A DNA stretch of 64,000 bases from Sulfuricurvum sp. (lineage in GTDB: Bacteria; Campylobacterota; Campylobacteria; Campylobacterales; Sulfurimonadaceae). Positions within the stretch are counted from its first letter, which is position 1. Each line of letters opens with the position of its first letter. Location of the stretch: positions 1 through 64,000 of the forward strand of contig DYMK01000001.1 in the NCBI GenBank assembly GCA_020721585.1, read 5' to 3'. A model generated the notes under the pieces. The model did not search any database and was not told where the DNA came from. It saw only the letters and a program-made list of their open reading frames with translations. Below, in pieces: positions 55,312-62,595 of this stretch. The translations under genes were made by a program, and so were the position numbers.

Positions 55312-56261
55312 GTATCAGTGTTATCATCCCCCTGTACAACAAAGAGACCTCCATTGGAGACACCCTTACTTCGGTCTTGGGGCAAACGTATGGTGATTTT
55401 GAGGTGATTGTTATTGATGATGGCTCAACCGACCAAAGCGTTACGGTCGTACAGCGTTTTTCCGATCCCCGCATACGCCTTTTTTCGTACCCCAATGGGG
55501 GTGTTTCCCTTGCCCGCAATCGGGGCGTTTCCCATGCCACCTACCCCTTAGTCGCTTTTTTGGATGGAGATGATGCGTGGTTGCCCAACCACTTAAAAGA
55601 GATACACACCCTCTCTGTGACATTTCCCCAAGCGTTGGTCTATGCGACCAATTACATCATCGTCGATTCTAACCACACTAAACACGCGCCTGTCAATACC
55701 GAAATTGTTTTATCGCAAGGCTCAGAGGGGATTATAAACAACTATTTTGATACCGCAACCCGTACCGCACCCCCTGTATGGACGAGTGCGACGGCGGTGC
55801 GTGTCCAAGGTTTAGAAAAAATCGGAGGGTTTCCGGTGGGAATTACGTTGGGTGAGGATCTTCTGACGTGGGCGCGTTTGGCGTGTCAGGGAGCCATTGC
55901 CTATTCGACTGCCATCACCGCAGAGTACCATTTTCAATCGTTTGAAGAGTTAACAACCCCTGGAAAAAAACCCGATGCGGTTGATTATGTGGGGGAAGCC
56001 TTGGCTAAGCTTATCCCATTGTACCCCCAAGACACGCATGCTATCACCCGCTATGTGGGGCTTTGGCATCGGATGCGCTTAAACGAATACATGAAACGGG
56101 GAGAGTCATGGTGCGCTCTCCACGAGATGCGAAAAATTCTCCATTACACCCCCAAAGATTACAAAAGCTATGTCTTACTGGCTTTGGCCTTGCTCCCCTC
56201 CTTTATCAGGTCGTTTATCCTCACGACCCGCGCGCGTATCCAAGCTAAGAGGATCGCATGA
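55308..56261 (+). CDS. Glycosyltransferase, GT2 family
   Basis: 317 residues. SVIIPLYNKETSIGDTLTSV at the start, VIDDGSTDQSVTVV near residue 35, GVSLARNRGVSHATYPLVAF near 65 and LDGDDAWLPNHLKEI near 85 (Asp motif). The C-terminal part is helical. ATGA overlap with the acyltransferase gene and with the next transferase. Confidence 0.9.
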   Translation: MSISVIIPLYNKETSIGDTLTSVLGQTYGDFEVIVIDDGSTDQSVTVVQRFSDPRIRLFSYPNGGVSLARNRGVSHATYPLVAFLDGDDAWLPNHLKEIHTLSVTFPQALVYATNYIIVDSNHTKHAPVNTEIVLSQGSEGIINNYFDTATRTAPPVWTSATAVRVQGLEKIGGFPVGITLGEDLLTWARLACQGAIAYSTAITAEYHFQSFEELTTPGKKPDAVDYVGEALAKLIPLYPQDTHAITRYVGLWHRMRLNEYMKRGESWCALHEMRKILHYTPKDYKSYVLLALALLPSFIRSFILTTRARIQAKRIA

Positions 56262-57346
56262 AAATTCTCCTGATTACCAACATCCCTGCCCCCTACCGAT
56301 TGCCCATTTATGAACGCTTAGCGCAGGTGTATGGGGATGATTTTTTGGTCATTTATGCCGCAAAGACCGAAGCCAATCGCGAATGGAAAATGACCATCAC
56401 GGGGTTTAATCACCGTTTTTTGAACGAAAACAGTACTGCCAAAAAAGACGGATTTAATTACGTCCATAACAATCCCGATGTGTGGCACCACTTGTGGACG
56501 TTTAAGCCCGATGTGGTCATCACCACAGGATTTAACCCCACTCATCTGTATGGGTGGCTTTACAGTGTGATTATGCGCAAAAAACATATCCCCATGAGCG
56601 ATGGGTGGAGTGTCTCTGAAGCGCATCTTTCATGGATACACACCCTTATGCGCACACTCGTTTATAAAACGTCTCATGCTTTTATTGGGGCGAGTTCTAA
56701 TACCTTAGATCTCTTTAAAAGCTATCACCTTAATGAGGAAAAACTGTTCCAAAGTCATCTGTGCATCGACAATGACCGTTTTGCCACCACGGTCTCGTTG
56801 GAGGAGCGTCACTATCATCTGATGTTTTCGGGTCAATTTACCCATCGTAAGCTCCCACTGTTTTTCGCTGAAGTGGCGCGTACGGTGAGAGAGCATATCC
56901 CCGATCTTAAACTCTTGATTTTAGGTAATGGCCCCTTAAAAGAGGAGTTTTTTGCCCTATTGGAACGCTATCACCTCTCCTATCATTATGCGGGGTTTGT
57001 CGATCAAGCATCCCTTCCCTCCTATTATGGGGATGCAAAGTTGTTTTTATTCCCCACCCTGTTGGATCCGTGGGGGGTAGTTGCCAATGAAGCGATGGCA
57101 AGCGGGACACCCATCATCACCACCCCTTTTGCGGGGGTCATCAACGATTTGGTCATTGAAGGGGAAACCGGCGTAATCCTCCCTGTAGAGGTGGACGCAT
57201 GGGGTGATGCCATCGTCGCGCTCTTAAACGATCCCAAAAGATGGCAAAAACTCTCCCAAAAGGGTCAAAAACACGTCCAAGCGTACAATTTTACCACCGC
57301 CGCCCAAGGAATACACAATGCCTGTATCTACGCCACCACCCACTAA
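56258..57346 (+). CDS. Glycosyltransferase, GT4 family
   Basis: 362 residues. N-terminus ILLITNIPAPYRLPIYERLA, typical of GT4 enzymes of O-antigen clusters; donor domain with FSGQFTHRKLPLFFAEV near residue 187, LLILGNGPLKEEF near 217 and FPTLLDPWGVVANEAMASGT near 265. Sugar and acceptor unknown. Confidence 0.88.
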   Translation: MKILLITNIPAPYRLPIYERLAQVYGDDFLVIYAAKTEANREWKMTITGFNHRFLNENSTAKKDGFNYVHNNPDVWHHLWTFKPDVVITTGFNPTHLYGWLYSVIMRKKHIPMSDGWSVSEAHLSWIHTLMRTLVYKTSHAFIGASSNTLDLFKSYHLNEEKLFQSHLCIDNDRFATTVSLEERHYHLMFSGQFTHRKLPLFFAEVARTVREHIPDLKLLILGNGPLKEEFFALLERYHLSYHYAGFVDQASLPSYYGDAKLFLFPTLLDPWGVVANEAMASGTPIITTPFAGVINDLVIEGETGVILPVEVDAWGDAIVALLNDPKRWQKLSQKGQKHVQAYNFTTAAQGIHNACIYATTH

Positions 57347-58454
57347 ACCCAAACTTTTGGCGATTTTACACCTCCCACCGCCCCACCATGGGGCAGCCAA
57401 AGTGGGGGAGTTTATCCGCCATAGCCACCTCATCAATGGGGAATTTACGTGCTACTATATCCCCATTCGCTCCTCAGACACCATCGCCGATATTGGTAAA
57501 GTGTCATTCAAAAAACTCTATTTGGTCGCGGAACTCTATTTTAAAGTAATGTGGGCATTGGTCGTTTTTCGTCCGAATCTGATCTATGTCACGGTTTCCA
57601 TCCGGAGTATTGCGTTTTATCGTGATTTACTCCTCTCGACTCTGTGGAAATCGTACCAATTTTTCACCCATGCCAGCGTCTATTATCACTATCACACCAA
57701 AGGGGTCAATGAATTTGTCCGCGCATCGGATAGAAATCGTCGTTTAACCCGCTTTTTTCTCCACAATACCCATTTAATCCTCTTAAGTCCTCTGCTGAAA
57801 AACGATTTTTCCTTAGTCCAAACCTATACCGCCCTCCATATTCTCCCCAATGGGATCGATGACCCGCTCAAAAACGACGATTTTATGACCCATATTGCCC
57901 AAAAATATGCCCATCCCACCCCTTTGCATTTTCTCTATCTTGCCCATATGATGCACGACAAGGGGTACAAAGAGGTGCTTGAGTTGGCTCTTGTGACCAA
58001 AGAGCGTCCCATTCAGTACCATTTTGCGGGAAGTTGGCAAAGCGGTGAGGATAAAGCGTATTTCACCACCTTTGTCCAAAAGCATGGATTGGAATCTACG
58101 GTCACCTATCATGGATTTGTCCATGCCGAAGCAAAAAGGGCGTTACTCCTCCAAGCCCATCTTCTCCTCTACCCCAGTAAAAATGATGCGTTCCCCCTCA
58201 CCCTTTTGGAGTCTTTAGCCTACGGGATTCCTATCATCGCGACCCAAGAGGGGTCTATTCCCTATATTCTTGATGCGCGTTGTGGTATCCTTTTGGAGGA
58301 AAATCAACCCTTAGTCGAAGTAGTAGAGGAAGCCTTAACGACCCTCATTCACGCCGATACTGCGCAGTATTGCCAACAACGCTATCACGACCATTTTCAC
58401 CAAAATCGGTTTGAAGCCAATTTATCTACCCTATTGCACAAAGGTCACCCATGA
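57318..58454 (+). CDS. Glycosyltransferase, GT4 family
   Basis: 378 residues. LLAILHLPPPHHGAAKVGEF near the start (residue 12), LHILPNGIDDPL near 170, FLYLAHMMHDKGYKEVLELA near 200 and LLYPSKNDAFPLTLLESLAYG near 275. The first 29 bases overlap the previous gene in another frame, the longest overlap in the operon. Sugar unknown. Confidence 0.87.
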   Translation: MPVSTPPPTKPKLLAILHLPPPHHGAAKVGEFIRHSHLINGEFTCYYIPIRSSDTIADIGKVSFKKLYLVAELYFKVMWALVVFRPNLIYVTVSIRSIAFYRDLLLSTLWKSYQFFTHASVYYHYHTKGVNEFVRASDRNRRLTRFFLHNTHLILLSPLLKNDFSLVQTYTALHILPNGIDDPLKNDDFMTHIAQKYAHPTPLHFLYLAHMMHDKGYKEVLELALVTKERPIQYHFAGSWQSGEDKAYFTTFVQKHGLESTVTYHGFVHAEAKRALLLQAHLLLYPSKNDAFPLTLLESLAYGIPIIATQEGSIPYILDARCGILLEENQPLVEVVEEALTTLIHADTAQYCQQRYHDHFHQNRFEANLSTLLHKGHP

Positions 58455-59170
58455 ACATTATGAGTTACGACGTTTTTACCGATCCCCTAGAGTCTATCGC
58501 GTGGGATACCGCCCAGCAAATCATCAATACCATTAATCCTCACTCCTACGTAACGGCTAAAAGCGATCCTTTGTTTGAGATGGCATTGCGCCAAAGTGAT
58601 ATACTCCTCCCCGATGGGAGTGGTATCGTTTTAGCGGCACGGCAGCTTTATGGGGAAAAAATAGCCAAAATTGCGGGGAGTGATCTTCATCTTTTTGTAT
58701 TAGCGCAACTCAATGCCCGTAGAGGGAAGTGTTTTTACCTGGGAGCTTCACCCCAAACACTGGAAAAAATCAAACAACGCCTTCACAATGAGTTTCCCAA
58801 CATCATCGTTGAATCCTATTCGCCCCCTTTTAAAGCGGTGTTTAGTCAAGAGGAGAACGATGCAATGGTGTATGCCATCAATGCGTTTGAACCCGATGTA
58901 TTATTTGTGGGGATGACCGCACCCAAACAAGAGAAGTGGCTTTTTACCCATAAAGAGCGACTGACTATCAAAAAAGGGTGTTCGATCGGGGCAGTATTTG
59001 ATTTTTACGCGGGAACCGTGGTACGACCTTCACCCTTTTGGATCAAAATCCATTTGGAGTGGCTACCACGATTACTTAAAGAGCCAAGACGGCTGTGGAG
59101 AAGAAATTTTATCTCAACCCCACTGTTTTTGTGGGATCTACTACGCTATAAAATGGGGTTAAAGTTTTAA
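58451..59170 (+). CDS. WecG/TagA/CpsF-family glycosyltransferase
   Basis: 239 residues. Family marks: VTAKSDPLFEMALRQSDILLPDGSGIV near residues 35-60, FYLGASPQTLEKIKQRL near 95, VLFVGMTAPKQEKWLF near 155 and AVFDFYAGTVVRPSPFW near 182, with LEWLPRLLKEPRRLWRR at the end. Members add the second sugar to an undecaprenyl-PP-HexNAc primer, which pairs well with the WecA-like enzyme at the operon start. Last gene of the operon. Confidence 0.92.
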   Translation: MNIMSYDVFTDPLESIAWDTAQQIINTINPHSYVTAKSDPLFEMALRQSDILLPDGSGIVLAARQLYGEKIAKIAGSDLHLFVLAQLNARRGKCFYLGASPQTLEKIKQRLHNEFPNIIVESYSPPFKAVFSQEENDAMVYAINAFEPDVLFVGMTAPKQEKWLFTHKERLTIKKGCSIGAVFDFYAGTVVRPSPFWIKIHLEWLPRLLKEPRRLWRRNFISTPLFLWDLLRYKMGLKF

Positions 59171-59186
59171 CGCGCAAAGAGAAAGA

Positions 59187-59642
59187 TTAATCGTCTTTGT
59201 CTTTCTTCCCTTGCGCATTTTCCGCATTGTTGTTATTCAAGGAATTCCCCGGAGCGTCTTGATCCCCATTCCCAAATCCATTATTACCATTGCTATTGCC
59301 ATTGCCATTGCCAAACATACTATTGCCATTGTTGTTGTTGCCATTGCCAAACATACTATTTCCATTGTTGTTGCCATTGCCATTGCCAAAAATACTGTTA
59401 CCACTGTGGTTATTGTTATTGGTATTGCTATTACTATTACCATTACCACCACTTTGACACTTCAAGGAAGAGTTGGCTCGGACAACAATCCCTTTGGAAT
59501 CGGTCACCCCTTTTGAGTTAGCACCATGGCCATCAGCGTACACATTCAATGAACCCAATGCAACTAGCGCAGGAGCTGCATAGACCGATTTTTTTAAAAA
59601 GTCCCGTCGACTTTCAACATTTTCATTGGCTGGATTTTCCAT
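59187..59642 (-). CDS. Tat-leader protein with Asn/Gly tandem repeats, candidate modified peptide
   Basis: 151 residues; AGGAGG before the ATG. The leader carries a consensus twin-arginine motif, SRRDFLKKSVYAAPALVALG (residues about 11-30), with a likely cleavage site after VYA. The mature part is low complexity: about 75 residues of GNGNNNGNSMF-type repeats (NSIFGNGNGNNNGNSMFGNG and so on), then an acidic/basic tail KKDKDD. A single Cys sits at the start of the repeats (LKCQSGG). The leader matches the one of the gene at 62033. No family is recognised for the repeat part; a structural or modified exported peptide is possible. Confidence 0.75.
   Translation of the reverse strand: MENPANENVESRRDFLKKSVYAAPALVALGSLNVYADGHGANSKGVTDSKGIVVRANSSLKCQSGGNGNSNSNTNNNNHSGNSIFGNGNGNNNGNSMFGNGNNNNGNSMFGNGNGNSNGNNGFGNGDQDAPGNSLNNNNAENAQGKKDKDD
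59276..59440 (-). repeat. Tandem repeats coding for Asn/Gly-rich units
   Basis: Repeating blocks of the type CCATTGCCAAACATACTATT (plus-strand reading), coding GNSMFGNGN on the minus strand, three to four copies of variable length. Such arrays expand and contract by slippage. Confidence 0.75.
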
Positions 59643-59704
59643 TTCTTCCTCCTAATTCGGAATTATCCTTAAACATTATCCTAAAAAGACTTAAAAAATC
59701 ATTT

Positions 59705-60877
59705 TTACTTTAATAGATTTTCTTTTATCAGGCGATACAATCGGACACCATAGTACAGTGACGAAAGCCAATGAGGTAAATTGACCACATAAACATCCAA
59801 CTCTTTGATTTGAAACAACGTCAAAAGATAGTTTCGTACCCATCCATGCGTGCTATCCCGCAACAATAACACTTTATTGAGATTTTCCATTGAGATATGC
59901 TCTGAGGGGTCTTTGGTAATCGCATCACTGTTGAGTTCACGGATAATGGTCTCTTTGGATTTGAGCACATGGCTATCGGTGGCAATACGATGATGCGCAA
60001 TCGCTTCTAAGGGAGTATGCAACAATTCATGCGTGACCGCCAACCCTAAATAGACCATGAAGCTAATCTCCATCTCCTCTGCCATAGCGTACAACGCGTC
60101 CCAGTTAATGATCGATTCATGCAATCGAATCAACCGATCCACATCCACAATCCACTCCAATCGCTCCCAATAATGTTTCGATCCATGGAGTAACAAATAC
60201 AATAAGAGAGCATCCAATTGCAAGGTCTCAATTTTTTCCCGCTGAAGGGTACAATGATGGTTAAGGGGGCTAAAAAGGTCTATTTTGCTTTTTTTGATAC
60301 TGCGATCCAAAAACAATCGCCAATGAAACTCAATCAAAACCCCTTTGGTCGTATGGGTGGTGGGGAAATCTTTCCCCACTTTTAAAAGCGTTTTGTTTTT
60401 TAAAAATTCGATAGGGTACTGTGATGCATACCCATGATGAGAGAGCAATTCCAATGCGGGGTACATCTGGGAGGGTTCGACCAAAAGATCCAAGTCGGAA
60501 AACTGCCGTTGCGTCACATCACCGTGAATCATTTGGGCAAGAACCGGCCCTTTAATCGCAATACTACGAATCCCATGATCTCTCAGCAACGCAACCACCC
60601 GAATCAATTCTGCGGTCATCATAATATTACTGCTTGCAATGCTCCAGTTAATCTTTTTCATGCGCGCTTTGAGACGTTCGTCCAGTATCTCAAGCCGCTT
60701 TAGCTTTGGATAAACCAAAGGAAAGACCCCATGACTGTACGCCGAATCGATAAACTCCCCCCAATTCTCCACCTCGTTCGCCAGCGACGCGACCACCAAA
60801 GGGTCACAATCGGACTGACAGCAGGCAATCAAACAGGGATAAAACCCTTTTTGGGGAGATTGTTTAGGCTTGTTCAA
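59705..60877 (-). CDS. Nucleotidyltransferase family protein (NTP_transf_5-like)
   Basis: 390 residues. The catalytic region reads GIRSIAIKGPVLAQMIHGDVTQRQFSDLDLLV near residues 105-140, the pattern of the uncharacterised nucleotidyltransferase family found beside lasso-peptide and HprK-related kinase genes. The C-terminal half is helical (LLLYLLLHGSKHYWERLEWIVDVDRL near 225, which is conserved in the family). The only start upstream is a TTG overlapping the PqqD gene, with AAGGA upstream. Target molecule unknown. Confidence 0.82.
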   Translation of the reverse strand: MNKPKQSPQKGFYPCLIACCQSDCDPLVVASLANEVENWGEFIDSAYSHGVFPLVYPKLKRLEILDERLKARMKKINWSIASSNIMMTAELIRVVALLRDHGIRSIAIKGPVLAQMIHGDVTQRQFSDLDLLVEPSQMYPALELLSHHGYASQYPIEFLKNKTLLKVGKDFPTTHTTKGVLIEFHWRLFLDRSIKKSKIDLFSPLNHHCTLQREKIETLQLDALLLYLLLHGSKHYWERLEWIVDVDRLIRLHESIINWDALYAMAEEMEISFMVYLGLAVTHELLHTPLEAIAHHRIATDSHVLKSKETIIRELNSDAITKDPSEHISMENLNKVLLLRDSTHGWVRNYLLTLFQIKELDVYVVNLPHWLSSLYYGVRLYRLIKENLLK

Positions 60878-61142
60878 AGCTCAACAATCCTTGCGTTACA
60901 AGGGTTTGGGAAAAAGCGATCAAATCCGCTTCTAATTGCTTTCGCTCCACGTCATACACTTCAACCATTTTCTCAATCACGGCGTGAAGCGTAGTGGCGT
61001 GGGTCATCTCTTCCCATAACATTGCCCCCGTTTCATTGAGGGCGAAAAAAAGACCATTGGCACTGTTAAACAACAACGTCTCCTCATCCACACACTGCAA
61101 TAACACGGTAGAGGGGATAGTATACGGATTCATAAGATTCAT
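60864..61142 (-). CDS. PqqD-like peptide-recognition protein (RRE fold)
   Basis: 92 residues from the ATG at 61142, which has AGGAG 5 bases upstream and overlaps the kinase stop (ATGA); a longer TTG frame is rejected. The PqqD-type winged fold is seen in VDEETLLFNSANGLFFALNETGAMLWEEM and VEKMVEVYDVERKQLEADLIAF-like segments. PqqD-type domains bind leader peptides and present them to modifying enzymes. It resembles the PqqD-family member of HprK-related kinase A systems. Confidence 0.82.
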   Translation of the reverse strand: MNLMNPYTIPSTVLLQCVDEETLLFNSANGLFFALNETGAMLWEEMTHATTLHAVIEKMVEVYDVERKQLEADLIAFSQTLVTQGLLSFEQA

Positions 61143-62023
61143 GATAACTCCTGTGGTGGGCAAGTATGATTGACAATCGCGCGATGCACCTCTTCAAGCC
61201 GTTCCAAATCGTGTGGAACACGGATCGCATAAACGGGAACACAATTAGCAAGACCCGCAAGATAGCTAACATATTGGGGAGTGAAAAAGCTAAAGTTCAT
61301 CTCCCCTCCCTCATGCAATCGGCTGAATTTTTCAATCCCTTTTAAGGGGCGTATTACAATGTCTTCGGTAGGGTCTGATTTTTCAAGAATATAAATGGCA
61401 TGGATTGGACGAACCTGAGATGCGGGATTAGCACACTCATGCCCTAAAACTTCCACGGTGCGAAAAGGGCGATGATAGGGGTGTGAGGGGACGGCATAAT
61501 AGACCCCATCCCGCTCAAACGTTGCCATTTTATCATCGGTGACCAAAGGGTGACCCTTTTGTAAAAAATAGTCCGTGAGGGTTGATTTTCCTCCAAATGA
61601 GGGTGCCATAAATAACACGGTTTTCGCTTCAATCTCAATAGCACCCGCATGCAGAAACTTATAAATTTGGGCAATCGAAAAATAAATCGGGAGAGCAATG
61701 TGATAAAGCCAAAATCGAAAAAGATCTTCACTCGCTTCTTCAAGGAATCGGTAAGCTATTTCTCCACCTTGGGTTTTCCACGCAAAACTGATTACATTTT
61801 CAACGGTAAAAATCCACTCTTGATCTGCTGTTGGGGTGTCAAAATGGCGATCCGTCGCCAACGTAACATTACGATCCTGATTGTTTTGATAAATCAATAT
61901 CACAGGAAAAGCAAGGGGGTCTATCCCCTCCTCTTCCTTAATCACCAATGTCCCTGAGGCATCAGACTCTTCCAAAAAAAATTGAGGGAAATTGGGAAAA
62001 AGAAGATGAAAGTTATAGACCAT
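61139..62023 (-). CDS. HPr-kinase-like protein (HprK-related kinase)
   Basis: 294 residues. Kinase core near residues 135-215: Walker A APSFGGKSTLTDYF, then HPLVTDDKMATFE, which corresponds to the Asp pair of HPr kinase, and VPSHPYHRPFRTVEVLG. The N-terminal about 130 residues are specific to this subgroup. No HPr or PTS gene is nearby, so the substrate is probably something else, for example a peptide or sugar in this cassette. Co-translated with the PqqD-like gene. Confidence 0.82.
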   Translation of the reverse strand: MVYNFHLLFPNFPQFFLEESDASGTLVIKEEEGIDPLAFPVILIYQNNQDRNVTLATDRHFDTPTADQEWIFTVENVISFAWKTQGGEIAYRFLEEASEDLFRFWLYHIALPIYFSIAQIYKFLHAGAIEIEAKTVLFMAPSFGGKSTLTDYFLQKGHPLVTDDKMATFERDGVYYAVPSHPYHRPFRTVEVLGHECANPASQVRPIHAIYILEKSDPTEDIVIRPLKGIEKFSRLHEGGEMNFSFFTPQYVSYLAGLANCVPVYAIRVPHDLERLEEVHRAIVNHTCPPQELS

Positions 62024-62032
62024 AATAAACCA

Positions 62033-62389
62033 TTAACCGAAAATGTTACCAAAATAGGTTTTAGCCCACGTAAACAATCCCCAGTCATTGGCTTTGACTT
62101 CCTCAGCAGTAAATTGCGTCGTTTTCCCCGTATTAAGGTTCGTATACGATCCACCCTCAATCACTTTAGTCTGAGAATTTCCTACAACCGTTGCATCCCC
62201 AACATGGATATTTTCAACACCTTGATTGGTGTTTGTTGGATTGGTATACACTTGTCCGACAAACACACTTGCATGCGCCCCAACCGGTGCTGTTAATGCA
62301 CCCAATGCGACTACTGCCGGTGCGACGTATACCACTTTTTTCAAAAAGCCTCTGCGAGCTTCACCTTTTTGATTGTGTGTATTTTTCAT
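62033..62389 (-). CDS. Small Tat-leader protein, candidate substrate of the cassette
   Basis: 118 residues from MKNTHNQKGEARRGFLKK; the ATG has a perfect GGAGG 7 bases upstream, so the longer frame is rejected. Twin-arginine leader ARRGFLKKVVYVAPAVVALG, likely cut after AHA. The mature part of about 75 residues (SVFVGQVYTNPTNTNQGVEN, later WGLFTWAKTYFGNIFG) has no recognised family. Its leader is closely similar to that of 59187. It sits first in the cassette, 9 bases before the kinase gene. Confidence 0.78.
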   Translation of the reverse strand: MKNTHNQKGEARRGFLKKVVYVAPAVVALGALTAPVGAHASVFVGQVYTNPTNTNQGVENIHVGDATVVGNSQTKVIEGGSYTNLNTGKTTQFTAEEVKANDWGLFTWAKTYFGNIFG

Positions 62390-62595
62390 AATTCTACCTC
62401 CGCATTGAACCACTCTCGTTGAACGATAAGATAGTTCCATAACTTTAAATTATCTTTTTATCAGAAAGCGATCAAAAAGCGATCCCCAACGTAAAAAAGT
62501 AACCTCCACACACTATAAAACATCTTGTAAAAAATGTATCTATAGTTTACACGACTATACCATCAAATCTTTGAAGGAGAGCTAAAAAGGGTGAA
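62390..62595. other. AT-rich leader region before the Tat-peptide cassette
   Basis: About 200 bases with no gene. On the minus strand it contains several -10-like sequences (TATAGT at about 62511-62516 and others) and an imperfect inverted repeat around GATAAAAAGATA / TATCTTATC near 62438-62462, just before the ribosome site of the Tat-leader gene. It probably holds the promoter of the cassette; no single site is convincing. Confidence 0.4.

Noticed and set aside
59172-59216. GCGCAA / TTGCGC inverted repeat between the WecG-type gene and the Tat-repeat gene as a terminator
   Set aside because: A long imperfect stem is possible, but there is no T-run and it overlaps the coding end of the minus-strand gene; too weak to call.
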